Assembly: GCA_031772625.1 (NCBI GenBank)
Contig: CM062817.1
Coordinates: forward strand, 948,102,327 to 948,166,326
Length of the DNA: 64,000 nucleotides
Direction: 5' to 3'
From: Pinus tabuliformis
Lineage: Eukaryota; Streptophyta; Pinopsida; Pinales; Pinaceae
How positions within the stretch are numbered: the stretch's first letter is position 1; every line of letters begins with the position of its first letter. The position numbers were made by a program, and so were the translations under genes. The notes beneath the pieces were generated by a model. The model made no database searches. It was not told the origin of the DNA and saw only the letters and a program-made list of their open reading frames with translations. Positions 35,559 to 47,625 of the stretch are shown one piece after another.

Positions 35559-35919
35559 ATGTATTCCTTGAGAAGTCATCTATAAATGATACATAGTACA
35601 GAGAATTACCTAGTGATGGAACCTTCACATGTCCAAACACATCACTATGCATAAGCTCTAATATATGTTTTTCCCTCTTACCAATAGAGGGGAAACTCAC
35701 CCGATTCTGCTTCCAATATACACAATTTTCACAGAAATCAAAATCCAGAGAGCTATTAGTCATACCTTTACCATGAAGTATTCGAAGGGCCTTCTCTCCA
35801 ATATGTCTAAGCCTTTGATGCCATAGCATGGTCTTTTCTCCACAGACCACTAGATTTTCTGCTCCACTTTTAGGAACCACAGAACTATTGCAGCCATCAA
35901 CAATAGTGATACCTTGCAT
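35559..35919 (-). pseudogene. Copia B integrase, N-terminal part
   Basis: The open frame holds the zinc domain (LWHQRLRHIGEKAL with both His; CENCVYWK with both Cys), the first catalytic Asp (LMHSDVFGH) and SFIDDFSRNTWI. It then runs into the TRIM at its tatcc duplication. Removing the TRIM restores TWIYFLKNK. Confidence 0.9.
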
Positions 35920-35967
35920 TTTTTACAAAGTTCCAATTCAAACTCGCCGCATCAGTACCAGTGCTCC

Positions 35968-36522
35968 TCAAACCATCTTGTAGGTATATTTCTTAAACAC
36001 TGTTTTTACACCTGCATCACCCAACTTGCTTACAGAAATCAGATTTCTGGCTAATGCAGGAATATGTAGAACACCCGGAAGTGTTCTAATCCTTCCACCT
36101 TGACACTTCAACTTGACTTTTCCACGACCAACGATTCTAGCCTTCCTCTCATCCCCTAAGAAGATATCACCACCATCATATTTCTCATACTCACAGAACC
36201 ATTCTCTATGGGGAGTGAAGTGAAAGGATGCACTTGAGTCAATCAACCATGCCTCATGGTCTACATGTGTACTTGAAGAAGCCAAGTACATATCCCAACC
36301 TTCATCTGAGGTGGTTTTCACCTCTGTAGAAGGAGCATCATCAGATCCCTCTCCTTTGTTAGGAGCTTTATATTTACAGTTTGTTTTGTAGTGCCCTTCC
36401 TTTCCACATTTCCACCACACCTTTATAGGCTTTCCTGGAGATTTAGATCTCCCTCTAGATATAGATCTCCCACTTGATGACTTATTTTTGTTTCTGCTCT
36501 GGGACCGTCCTAATACAGACAA
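35968..36522 (-). pseudogene. Copia B zinc knuckle and protease
   Basis: A basic RS-rich linker (RSISRGRSKSPGK) leads to WWKCGKEGHYKTNC, a CCHC knuckle with the first Cys changed to Trp. The protease core WLIDSSASFHFTPHREWF keeps Asp but has Ser in place of Gly in D-S-G. The part ends with LPGVLHIPALARNLISVSKL, the usual copia block before the integrase. Confidence 0.9.
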
Positions 36523-36534
36523 GGCATCACAATT

Positions 36535-37107
36535 CTAACTCTCCATATTTTTCCATCTCATCTCCTCTGTCAATAAGGATGAGACTGTGTCATCAAACTG
36601 CAAGGAAATTGCATTTCTACTTATCGCAATAACTAGACTGTCCCACAAATCTGGTAGAGAACACAATAAATTGATGCACTTATCTTCATCTAAAATTTTA
36701 ATATCAACAAATAATATCTGACTTACCACAGTATTAAATGCATTCAGATGCTCTGTCACCAAGTGTCCATCTCTCATCCTTGGGTTATACATCTTTTTCC
36801 ATAGGAAAAGTTTATTCACGAGAGACTTAGATTGGTAGAAAGTCCCTAACTTGTCCCACAAATCCTTCACTATAGCTTCCCCTGATACATTCATCAATAC
36901 TGAATCTGAGACACACAATCATATTGTGGTCTTTGCCTTCCAATCCAACTTATTCCATTCTTCATCAGACACTCCCGTTGGTTTAGTACCTGGATCTACT
37001 GTGATCCATTGATCTTTATCTACCAACAGATCCTCCATCTTGAGTTTCCATAACTCAAAACTCTGACCATTAAATTTCTCGATCTCTATCTTTCCACTGC
37101 TCACCAT
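36535..37107 (-). pseudogene. Copia B gag (capsid)
   Basis: The ATG at 37107 starts MVSSGKIEIEKFNGQSFELW, the UBN2-type copia capsid. A stop separates the first 62 residues from the second part (36535-36918), which carries LWDKLGTFYQSKSLVNKLFL and LNAFNTVVSQI. Length and order fit plant TNT1-like gag. A second stop separates it from the zinc knuckle. Confidence 0.9.
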
Positions 37108-37228
37108 TTTCTTTCACGAGTAGAATGGATCCACAGATATCCCAGCGAACAAGGTCTACCATAGGCCCGAGTGAAACCCCTCAGCAACAAAGGCGTCCCC
37201 TTGAAGCCAAAACTACTCTGACACCAAA

Positions 37229-37683
37229 TCTAGGTTTTAACCCTGTACAAAAATTACTTACATACAAATTCTAAAACATAGAAAATAAACAAAGTGAGAG
37301 CATAACACATAAAACACATATACACAGAGATTTTCCCCTGGATCCAAAAACGGGACTACCAGCTTTCTTTTTCATTATGTTCATCTCAATGTTATAATAC
37401 ATATATATACATTCTGAAGCATCCAATACCATGGACCAAAAACCATCATGTCCAAAACCATGTGCAAAAAGCATGCACAAAACCATAGGTAAGTCCGCCC
37501 ACCTAATATAAGGTCCAAAACAATTTCCCCGGGACACTACCCCGAACCCCGTAAAGAGGGGCGAACCATCCCCCTCAAACCCCCTAGGACCCCCCCGCTG
37601 CGCAATTGGCGCAACGAAGGGGGGGCTAACCTCCCGATTAACTAGGGTAGCTAATCGTGGAAAGAATATAACACCACCCAACA
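37229..37683 (-). repeat. 5' LTR of copia B
   Basis: It matches 31373-31840; the plus strand starts tctaggttttaaccc and ends cacccaaca. The primer site (TGGTGTCAGAG in reverse) lies just left of it. Confidence 0.85.
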
Positions 37684-37688
37684 CTTAC

Positions 37689-38200
37689 GAACAAGGATGA
37701 AGCCTTTGATGGATCAAGAAGGAAATAATTGTGTCATATACTCCTGAACATAATGGTTTAGCTGAAAGAATGAATAGGTCTATATTAGAAGCTGCCCATG
37801 CCATGCTCCATCAAAAGGTGCCAAAATTTCTTTGGGCAGAAGCCACATATTTTGTTGTATATGTTCAAAACAGAGTGCCTCAGCAATCATTAGAAAACAA
37901 TATACCCGAGGAAATATTCACAAGTGTCAAGCCAAATATTAGCCATCTTCGTGTATTTTGATGTCCCATATATTTTCATGTACCGAAGGAGAAAAGGAGC
38001 AAATTGGAAGATACATGAACAAAAGGTACATTTGTGGGTTATTGTGAAAATTCTAAAGAATAGAGAATATATATTCCTGGTTAGAGGAAGGTCAAAATTT
38101 GTAGGGACATAACATTCAATGAAGATTCATCTCTTGGAAAAGCAAGAGATCTTCCTCCGCCCCCTCCTCCCAAGGAAGAGAATGATGACTAGGATATTCT
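37689..38200 (+). pseudogene. Copia A integrase, C-terminal part
   Basis: The frame resumes as NKDEAFDGSRRK and then jumps to VSYTPEHNGLAERMNRSI (third catalytic residue Glu), LWAEATYFVVYVQNR and the VFGC-like VF-CPIYFHVPKEKR. About 45 residues expected between them, including the second Asp (usual LRSDNGGEY), are missing, which indicates a deletion at about 37706-37725. Confidence 0.88.
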
Positions 38201-39165
38201 ATATTGTCCTTCTGTGCCCGATTTCGATATTTTTGAAGATCCCATGGAGCCTATGGATCCTTTAGATCCTCCTCCAAGTTATCCTCCTACTACGAGGAGA
38301 CCACTTTGGCTTTGCAATACTATCAAAAATGCTGAAAGAAATGTTCCCATTCGTAGATCAATTAGAGAAAGGAAGAAACCATGCAGGTATCAGGGATATG
38401 TAGCAGCCATGAGCACTATGATGCAAGCTAAACTTCCTCATTTGAAGAAGTTGTAAAAGAACAAGTTTGGAAGGATGTTATGGGCGAGTAATATGAATTG
38501 ATTGTGAAAAATTATTTATGTGATGTTGTGCCAAGACCAAATGGAAAGTGTGTCGTGACTTCACAGTGGTTATTCAAGATTAAACATGGAATTGATTGAA
38601 GCATTGAGAAATACAAATAAAGGTTTCTATCTCAAGGTTTCTCTCAAAAAGAGGGAGAATATTATGATTCATATTTTCTCCTATGGCTCAGTATATAATG
38701 ATTCATTCAATAGTTTCCCTTGCTTCTAGTCAAGGATGGACTCTTCATCAGATGGACGTAAATGCCACATTCCTTCATGGCATGTTACAGGAAGAAGTAT
38801 ATATTGAACAACCATAAGGATTTGAAGTGGAATATCGAAGAATCCATGTTTGCAGGTTGAAAAAGGCATTGTATGGTTTGAAGCAAGCTCCCCGATTTTT
38901 GTATACATGCATTGATAGTTATTTAATCAAGCTAGGATTCACAATAAGCAATGTTGATCTCAACCACTACTTTAAGGTAGTCCAAAGTAAGCCATTTCTT
39001 TTGGATTTATATGTTGAAGATCTATTCTTTACAGGTATCGAGCCTTTAATGGTTGAGTGTAAAAGGGAGGTAGCCTCTAAATTCGAGATGAAGGACCCTG
39101 GTCCCTTGCACTATTTTCTAGGCCTTGAGGTATGGCAAAGGTCTGGTGAGATTTTCCTTTCATAA
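38201..39165 (+). pseudogene. Copia A reverse transcriptase
   Basis: An acidic Pro-rich linker (38214-38300) leads to RRSIRERKKPCRYQGY, the usual start of the copia RT segment. Readable parts are KNDVW-like VMLCQDQ (shifted), WTLHQMD-like SRMDSSSDGRKC, then clean text at 38827-39165: HVCRLKKALYGLKQAPRFLY, GFTISNVDLNHYF and the catalytic loop LYVEDLFFTG. The first Asp of YVDD is Glu. EMKDPGPLHYFLGLEVWQR follows. Several frameshifts and stops precede. Confidence 0.9.
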
Positions 39166-39932
39166 GGAAAATATGTTGTGAAGTTGATGGAAATATTTGG
39201 AATGATTGAATGCCAATCCATGGCTACACCGCTAGAAATGAACTTCAATAAATTATGTGGAGAAGCTGCAAGATCCTATTTTGCAAATCCATCCGAGTAT
39301 AGACAACTAATTGGGGCTCTAATGTTCCTTATGAACACCTATCCAGACATATGTTATGCAGTAAACACAGTGAGTAAATTCATGACCGAGCCCCTCCATG
39401 CACATTAGGCTACTACCAAACACATATTGAGATATTCGCATGGGATGATCACACTTGGTCTGAGATATTCTATTGGAGATGTTCAACTTCACGGATACAC
39501 TGATGCTGACTGTGCAGGAAATGTTATCAAAAGAAAGAGTACACCTAGATGTTGCTTTAGCCTTGGATCTGACATGATATTTTGGATGAGCAGGAAACAA
39601 AAGTCTGTGGCATTGAGTATCACCAAAGAAGAATTCATTACCACTAGCATGGCTAGCTTTGAAGCAATTTGGTTGAGGTAGCTCTTTGAAGAGATATTTG
39701 AGAATGTACTAGAGACTACAGTGATATATTTTGAAAACAAGAATGGGATCTGTCTCGCAAAGAATACCATGTTTCAGGACAATTCCAAGCACAATCAGAT
39801 TCAATATCACTTTATTCGAGACGTGGTGCAAAGAGGAGATGTTAGACTCCATCACATTTTGATAGATAAGCAGATTGCATATATTCTTACCAAGGTAGTA
39901 TCGAAAGGAAAGTTATTGGTCTTCAGAGAGTA
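39166..39932 (+). pseudogene. Copia A RT end and RNase H
   Basis: Three open pieces (39178-39408, 39427-39681, 39721-39933) form one frame with single stops between them. They read SEYRQLIGALMFLMNTYPDI, then GLRYSIGDVQLHGYTDADCA, ISWMSRKQKSVALS-like FWMSRKQKSVAL, and KHNQIQYHFIRDVVQRGDVR and AYILTKVV. This is the normal C-terminus of the copia polyprotein. Confidence 0.9.
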
Positions 39933-40655
39933 GCTTGGCCTGATGGAGATCTTCCCTTTGGATAAGGGGAGGTGCTAATTCAGGACATTGAGCCAACTCT
40001 TCCCACCCTGTTTAATCTCCCAGGGAGAGGAGTTGAGATAGAGGGCTCTTGTAGTTGAGGGATTTGTAGACAACAGGGTAATCCCATATTTTTTACTCAT
40101 AGGGTTGGAGATGTTGGTCCCCTATCTTCATAGGGTTGGAGATGTTTCTCCCCTATCTTCATAGGGTCAAATATGTTGCTCCCCTCTCTAGTTTATTTAT
40201 ATTATAGCCCAGTTGGCATCATACCCTCAAGAAAGGTTTGTTGGGAATACCACTCCCTGTTTTACCAATGGGTTGAGAGTCTACTTGGGGTGTAGACCCC
40301 AAGTCGATTATGAGGCATGTGTTCTGCCAAATGACCATTGAGGGTCATTGATGGGAAGATCAATAGGAAATAGCATTGGGTTGAGACTTTCTCCCCTTTT
40401 GAGATTCTAGGTTGAGAATGAGCTGCTCGATGAGATTCCAGGGTCGAAGATGTTCTCCCCTATAAGATAAAGTTATATTATTTCTTAGTATGGGTGGAAG
40501 CTATTGCTCCCATATTCTCCTACTTTTAGATACGAGAAATTTTCAGCAGATAGAGTTAAGCAGAGACAACCAAAGCATGATGACAAGATGACATGATGAT
40601 GTAATGATTAGAAGATAGATATTGGAATTTGGAATTATTCCTATTTGAGAGGGAG
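39933..40655 (+). other. 3' untranslated region of copia A
   Basis: Noncoding. At about 40093-40180 a 31-bp unit (tcatagggttggagatgtt...) is repeated three times. Related gggttgaga / ggttggag words with ctcccct are scattered up to 40530. A polypurine tract gagagggag (40647-40655) closes the region. Confidence 0.75.
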
Positions 40656-41836
40656 TGTTAATTTTTTCAATTAGGGTCAAATTCCACCTTGTACACCTCA
40701 AATTACTAAGATGATGATTGCATTAAATTCCTCTTTTCGAGATGACCAAAATCGACCTAAATATCACCCTATTTGGACAATTAGAAGTTGATTTGTGAAT
40801 TATTTTATTCACTCATGTATAATTGAATGGGTCAATCCTAAGAACATGTGAAATCAATTAGGTCAGCCTCAACCCAAACTAGACCCTCATGGAAGCATAT
40901 AAATAGAAGAGACCTCAAGCTCATTTCCACACATTGATCAAGCCATGTTCTAATCTTCTCTTTCTCTCCCAAGCAAAGGTCTAATGAAATAAGTTCATGC
41001 ACCATTTGAAATTACAAGCATAAATCCTGCACAGATACAGGGTTTCTGTTTCTCGGAAGATGGCACGTAATTGAGCTTTTTCATCCCTAGACGTATGCAC
41101 ACAGTAGCTAAGGGAGTGTCTAGGAAGTCTCAGATGCTGGCACAAAGGCTTGAAAGGATCATCCAAGGTTTCAGAGGTAGATTAGACAATATTGGTCCCT
41201 AGACGCTCACACAGGGTGGTCCTGAGATCATCCAAGAAGTTCCAGACGTATGCACAGTGAATAGAAGAGAGATCTTGAAAGCTTGGAGCGAATATGAGTG
41301 TGTTTGACCCCAGATGCACACATGCAATCTTCCTGAGAGTGTCTGGACAGACACAGACACCTTTACACAGTATTTTAGGGAGCATCCACAGAGTTTATGA
41401 TGCACACAGTCCATCTTGCTCGGAGCATCCTGGGTTTTGATATAGGGTTTGGTAGCTGATTTCAGTTGGCATCAATGATATGGTGGATCAAGGTCTTCTC
41501 TCTAATTTTCTATAGATCTGCAATATTTTTCTGTAAATATTCATTGCAAATCTATGTATTGGGTTCATTGTACTCTCTACTAAAAAACATTTATGACGAT
41601 ATAATAAAGAAGAAGATTTGAAAGGGTTTTCCACCTTGTGGGGTTTTTCCTAGGTCTTGGACCAATATGCTGTCTCTTATGGTTGTCTTGTTGTATTGTT
41701 TTTCATTGCATATATTGTTCTATCTTCAGTTACACTTTATGATCAGTTACATTGCTTATAATTGGATGCATTGTTAATGAAGAGGTAAATTGGGCTTAAT
41801 TAATTAATGCAACATAGAACAATCTGAAAAATTAAG
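40656..41836 (+). repeat. 3' LTR of copia A
   Basis: TGTTAATTTT follows the polypurine tract. The LTR lacks the foldback insert seen in the 5' copy. It ends gaaaaattaa, as the 5' LTR does just before its primer site. Confidence 0.85.
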
Positions 41837-43613
41837 AGTAGCACAATCCCAATATCAAGAGAATTAGCAACCATTATATAATAAAGAAAAAAGAAGAAAT
41901 CAGGGAGAATCCCCCAATACATAATAAGGAGGAGTTGTTACAGAAATCAATCAGGACTTCCACCAACAATAAGAACACACAAGGTCCCATAGTGAATGGT
42001 AGAAATTATGTAATTTAGGAAATTAATATGAAGAGTATTTTGAATAATTTGGATTTTTGGGAAGTACTAGTCACAAAATATGATGAAACTAAAGCTTCAA
42101 ACTTAATTGTAATGATAAATTCCCATGGAAATGATTCAAGAGAGATCAAAAGAAAGGATTCAAGAGAACTATGGGATCCGCACAAAGGAGTTCAATACTC
42201 CATATTCCCTAAGATTACAAAAGTAATCAATGCCCATCAAGCTTGGGAAACTTTGGAAAGGCCATACAAAGGCACAAACAAGGTCAAGAACGTGAAGCTT
42301 CATATCCTCAAGAAGAAGTTTGAAACCTTGTAAATGAGAGATACTGAAATAATAGTTAAGCTTATTACATATGTCATTGTGGTAGTAAATCAACATCAAA
42401 CTCATAGAGAGGATGCCACCAATCAAAAAGCGGTTCAACAAATTATCATAATTCTCCCACCTTCATTTGCATGCTTGTGACAATGATAGAAGAAAGTAAA
42501 TATCCAACCTAGTTTTCAATTGAGGAACTGATAGGATCAACGTTAAATTATGAGTCAATAGTTAAAGCTAGAAATGAATCATTAAAAAATTCCTTTCAAA
42601 CTCATGCCACAATTAGTAACAAAAGAGGCAGAGGAGATAGAAGCAAAGGGAGAAGTGGAAGAGGATATTATAGCAAGATAAATAATGCATCAAGTCATCC
42701 TAAACAACCATAGGACCAAACTGAAAATAAAATATAAAGAGTTAGAAACTATAGGGTAAGCGTAAGGATGGAAAAGTTAAATATATAGAGTTGTTACTCC
42801 AAGAATTATGACCATTATGAAAGTGAATGTAGGAAGAAACAATCAAATTTGAATAACGGGAAAGAAAATGTTTCAAGAAATGATTAAGGTACAACATCCT
42901 CCATATTTCTTCATTGTTAAACAAAGAAAAGAAAACAATAATGAAGATGTTTACTTCTTAGAAAATGGATACAGTAACCATATAACAGGTAACAAGGATG
43001 TATTTTCAAGTTTTTATGAAATAGATAAATCTCAGATTAAATTTGGTTATTATCATGTTTTTAAATCCTCGGGAAAAGGTACCTTTACAATTGTAATAAG
43101 GAGATTGAAAATAATGACATTCATGGTGTCTATTATGTACAAAGTCTAAAGAAAAACATATTAAGTGTAGGAAAAAGGATTGAAAATGGTTTTGAAACCA
43201 ATTTTAAACAACCCTACCTACACAACCCTTGATAAGCCACCCAGACAAACAATCCTAACAAAGATCCAAATGACCAAAAATAGGTTGTTTCATTTAGCGA
43301 TGAGAGATGTCAAGTAGTTGTTATCATATGCTTAGTTTGTAAAAAGTTTTGATGAAACTTGGTTATGGCATCTTAGATATGTCCATTTAGATTTTAATAG
43401 TCTCATTCTTTTGCAAAAGAAGTCTACGGTCCTAGGCCTACCTATGATAGATGTCCATCATAATCCATGTGAAAGTTGTATCCTTGCTAAACACTAAAGA
43501 AATATTTTTCCAAATGTTGCTAGCTATAGAGCCCAAGGTCCACTTGCACCAACAGACATAAACATTTGTGGTTGAATGCAAACCTAGTAAATAGGAGTAT
43601 TCTTTTACTTCAT
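41837..43613 (+). pseudogene. Copia remnant C, right part: gag to integrase start
   Basis: This resumes the element split by copia A. The gag starts at 42028 (MKSILNNLDFWEVLV, AHQAWETLERPYKG, LHILKKKFETL) and decays after 42333. A protease-like stretch reads ENGYSNHITGNKDVFSS at 42955-43010, with the D-S-G core changed. The integrase zinc domain follows at 43350-43500 (WLWHLRYVHLDFNSL, CESCILAKH). The frame ends just after the first catalytic Asp (TDINICG), near 43575-43613, where the second copy D begins. Confidence 0.8.
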
Positions 43614-43822
43614 CAAACATTTATTCATCATAAAATTTATTTACATAATCTGTTAACTTATGTCAGGACCTTCACAACCATAAAGTTCAAACAATATCTA
43701 CAAATAATTTTAAAATAATCATATCCATAAAGAAAATGCACTAGGGCATCACATTTAAATATAATTTTATTTGAAACAATATAATTATTTTAAATATAAT
43801 TAAAATTTTGTAATGAAAAATT

Positions 43823-44124
43823 TATTGAATGTAATCATTGACAAGATGTTCCAGTTATTAAGTACTCTCGTCAGTCAATGATTTTAGTAGTATAGTGTGT
43901 TCAGTGTAAAAGTAGAAGTTTGTAATAATGAGTCAGATTGTATCAAACAAGGTGTTACATTAAGTCAAATACGTAGTTTTATATATTCTCTATGTAACCA
44001 TTTTTTTATATGGTGTGGAAAAATGATATCTTAAAGTGAGAATATATTTGAATCTCCATTGAATATTCCATTTGGGAAACTCTTTGTTTCTCTCCTTTTT
44101 AACTCTTCATCTTAAATTTTGACA
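43823..44124 (+). repeat. LTR of copia remnant D
   Basis: It aligns with 27106-27408. The first base pair of the terminus reads TA in place of TG. The primer site follows directly. Confidence 0.7.
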
Positions 44125-44204
44125 TGGTATCAAAGCTATAACTTGATCCATCAAGATAAAGAGAACCTCTAGAAGGATTCAAGTGGAAGATTTTGTTTTG
44201 TATT

Positions 44205-44206
<2 letters not shown>

Positions 44207-44251
<45 letters not shown>
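44207..44251 (+). repeat. T45 homopolymer
   Basis: Forty-five T in a row lie in the leader of copia D, where copy C has only short T runs. This may be a slippage expansion or an assembly artefact. Confidence 0.95.
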
Positions 44252-47200
44252 CTCTGGAGTGAATTTGTAGATCTACCTAGCCCATGGTTAAAATATGGTA
44301 ACTACCATTGATTCGTTTTCCAAGGGTCATTATGTTGTTGTAATCACTAGCAAATGATTTTCAAGGGAGAAGAAAACCCAAATTTTTGCAAAGGAGAATC
44401 CCAAGAAGGGCCACCAAATCCATAAGCCTCCCTCATGGAGTTTCATAGTGGAGAAACCTAATGCTGGCATTTCTATAACTTGTGTTATATGTCAAAACCC
44501 AAGATAGAGATGTAGCTCAATCCCACCATCAAGAGAGAGAAGTACATCTATATTTCCATCAAGAGAAGGAGAAACCATTATATAAGAAATAAAAAAGGAA
44601 GAAAGCAGGGTGAATCCCCCAATCCATAGTAAGGGGAAGTTGTTACATAAATCAATCATGAATTCCAACAACAATTAAAACACAGAGGCTCCCATAGCGA
44701 ATGGTACAAATTATATAATTTAGGAAATTAATATGAAGAGTGTTTTGAAGAATTTGGATTTTTGGGAAGTATTAGTCGCAAAATATGATGAAACTAAAGC
44801 TTAAAACTTAGTAGTAATGATAAATGTCCAAGAAAATGCTTTAAGAGAGATCAAAAGAAAGGATACAAGAGAACTATCAAATCTGGACAATGGATTTTAA
44901 TACAACTTATTCCCTTAGATTGCAGTAGTAATCAATTCCCATAAAGATTGGGAAACACTGGAAAAAACAAACCAAGGCACAAACAAGGTCAAGAATGTGA
45001 AGAATCAAATCCTCAGGAAGAAGTTTGAAACCTTCCAAATGTGAGATAATTAAATAATATATAAACTTATTGCATATTCCACTATTATAGTAAATCAACA
45101 TAGAACTCACAGCGAGAATGCAACCAATCAAAATATGGTTCAACAAATTATCATAAGTCTCCCACCCTCATTTGGCATGCTTGTGACAATAATAGAAGTA
45201 AAGATCCTACCTAGTTTTCAATAGAAGAATTGATAGTATCAATGTTAAATCATGAATCAAGAGTTAAAGGTAGAAATGACTCATTAGAAAATACCTTACA
45301 AACTCATGCCACAATTAGTAGCGGAAGAGGCAGAGGAAATAAAAACAAAGGGAGAAGAGGATATTCTAGCAACATAAATAATGCATCAAGTCATCATAAA
45401 TAATCATAGGATCAAACTAAAAAGAAAATAGCAAGAGGTAGAAGCTCCAGGGTAAGCAGAAGGGTGACATGGCGAAAGAATGGACAAGTCAAATATACAG
45501 AGTTATTACTCCAAGAATTATGGCCATTTTGAAAGTGAATGTAGTTAGAAACAATAAAATTTGAATAAAATAAAAGTAAATGTTTTACAAAATGATGAAG
45601 GTACAACATCCTCCATGTTTCTTTCTTCTTCAACAACAAAAGAAAACAACAATGAAGGGCTTTACCTTCGAGACAATGGCTCTAGTAACCATATAACAGG
45701 TAACAAGAATGTATTTTCAAGTTTTGATGAAATAGATAAATCTTATATTAAATTGGGTGATGATCATCTTGTTAATTCCTTAGGAAAAGTTATCATTGCA
45801 ATTGTAAACAAGAAGATTGAAAATAATGACACTCACGATGTCTATTATTTACAAAGTCGAAAAAAAACTATTAAGTGTAGGAAAAATGAGTGAAAATGGT
45901 ATTGAAGACAAGTTTAAATAACACTACCTACACAATTCTTGACAAGCCACCTAGTCAAAGATTCATAACAAGGATCGAAATGACCAAAAATAGGTTGTTT
46001 CCTTTATCTATGAAACATGTCAAGTAGTTTTTATCATATGCATAGTTTGTAAAAATTTCTTTCGAAACTTGGTTATGGCATCTCATATATGTCCATTTAT
46101 ATTTTAATAGTCTTGTTGTTTTGCAAACTAAGTCTATGGTCTTAGGCCTACCTGATAGATTTCCATCATAATCCATGTGAAACTTGTATCCTTACAAAAC
46201 ACCAAAGAAATAGTTTTCTGAATGTTGCTAGATATAGAGCCCAACATACTCGCAAGATCTTGTATCAACAAGTTCACTCACACACACACTTAGTCATTTT
46301 GCTGAAGTTCTGACAACTGGATCACCCTCTAATAGCCGAACCCTCACTGAGCTACATTGCGTAGTGTCAAATGTTCACTCGGTGAACATGTTATGCTACC
46401 TATAATTGCAGAAATATTGAGGTTGTCTCCCAGGTAGCCTACACTGTGCAATCCTAGAATCGATCGAACTGTCTGTCACCTAGAACAACGTTGAAGTTTC
46501 TCAGCAAGCCATCTCAATCTGTAGTGCCTAAAAGTGAATCAACCAATCCTCTAGCTGGTCAACTGGAGAACCTAACCAGGTAGTGACCCCAAGACTCACT
46601 CCCGCAAATTTTTTCTCAAAAGCTACAGACCTTGCCCACTCCACTGACTTAAGAAACTACACTTACATTTTGGATAGACATCTTGTATTCATACCTTTCT
46701 CCCTCAAAAAAATGCATAGATTTTTCAGAGAGTCGACCTTGCTCACCCGAAAAACTGTGCAGTTTTCATGAGTAGTCACCCAACTGCTTGGCATCCCGCT
46801 TAGCTCAAAACTGCGATGGGATGTCCAACAGCCTAGCATCCCGCTCAACTCAAAGATTGCGATGGGATGTCCAGTAGGCCAACCTCCTAGTATTTGCGTA
46901 GTTTTCACCAACAGTGCTCTTACAACCGGCTGCCAACCCCTAGAAAAAAATGTGCATCTTTTCCTAAAAAGTCTCTTGTAGGTTGTTGTCAGCTCCCCGA
47001 AGGAATTGCGAAGCTTTTTCTACCAAGCCCCTCTGTTGCTTGCACTGGTTCCTCCAAAAAATTGCGTAGATCTGCATGCTAGCCATGCCAAAGCCCGCAA
47101 ACAGTCACTACTGATTCAGATTATCCATCTAATTCTCCCAGTGACTCCTACGCAATTTTCACCAGCAGTACCCAAAGTCGGCATCCCAACTGAAATCTTC

Positions 47201-47378
47201 CTCATGCAGTTTCATAGCCTAGTGCTCTCTCCTGATCACTTGCATCTGAAAGCAAACGACAATGTATCGTGGTAGACTAGGAGGTTTATGGATTTGATGT
47301 CATCTCGTCATGAGTGATTGTAAATACAGGTACATGGATAAGACATCATGCAATGGTGGACGAGATGAACAAGGAGAG

Positions 47379-47625
47379 CACATGCAAGGAGATTTGTTTG
47401 CAAACAGACGAACAAACAATGCATGCGAGGAGATTTTCTAGCGAACGAATGATGCATGCGAGGAGATTTTTTTGTCAATGGATGATGCATGTGAGATTTT
47501 CTCGTGAATGGATGATGCATGTGAGGATATTTTTTTGCAAACGGACGATGCATGCAAGGAGATTTTTTTGCGAACGGATGAACATGCGAGGATATTTTTT
47601 TATGAATAGACGAACATGTGAAGCA
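47379..47625 (+). repeat. 33-bp tandem array 1 in element L LTR
   Basis: About eight imperfect units of gatgcatgcgaggagatttt followed by a ttcgcgaacggac-like end. The unit is 11 codons long, so open frames persist across it; the 150-residue frame at 47314-47766 is an effect of this. Confidence 0.9.

Larger units (their letters stand above)
31373..37683 (-). mobile_element. Ty1/copia element B, inserted in copia A integrase
   Basis: A complete minus-strand layout is present: 5' LTR 37229-37683, primer site near 37213-37226, gag, zinc knuckle, protease, integrase, RT, RNase H, and 3' LTR 31373-31840 after a gtgggagaa polypurine tract. The flanks cttaa (31368-31372) and cttac (37684-37688) form a 5-bp target duplication with one difference. 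Removing the element rejoins copia A as TWTYYL-NKDEAFD. A TRIM element is nested inside at 34141-35553. Confidence 0.92.
27780..41836 (+). mobile_element. Ty1/copia element A (host of nested elements)
   Basis: Components are the 5' LTR 27780-29570, primer site 29571-29582, gag, protease, integrase (interrupted 31373-37683 by copia B), RT, RNase H, polypurine tract 40647-40655 and 3' LTR 40656-41836. Integrase before RT places it in Ty1/copia. Its C-terminal text is of the plant TNT1-like type. All domains carry stops or changed catalytic residues. It split copia remnant C; no clear target duplication is visible at its ends. Confidence 0.9.
43614..46244 (+). mobile_element. Copia remnant D, truncated copy in tandem with C
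   Basis: It repeats C: 200 bases upstream of the LTR, LTR 43823-44124, primer site TGGTATCAAAGC at 44125-44136, leader, gag from 44731 (MKSVLKNLDFWEVL in the shifted frame), protease-like RDNGSSNHITGNKNVFSS near 45670, and the integrase zinc domain. It stops near 46240 close to the same protein position as C, where element L begins. Numerous stops are present. Confidence 0.8.
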
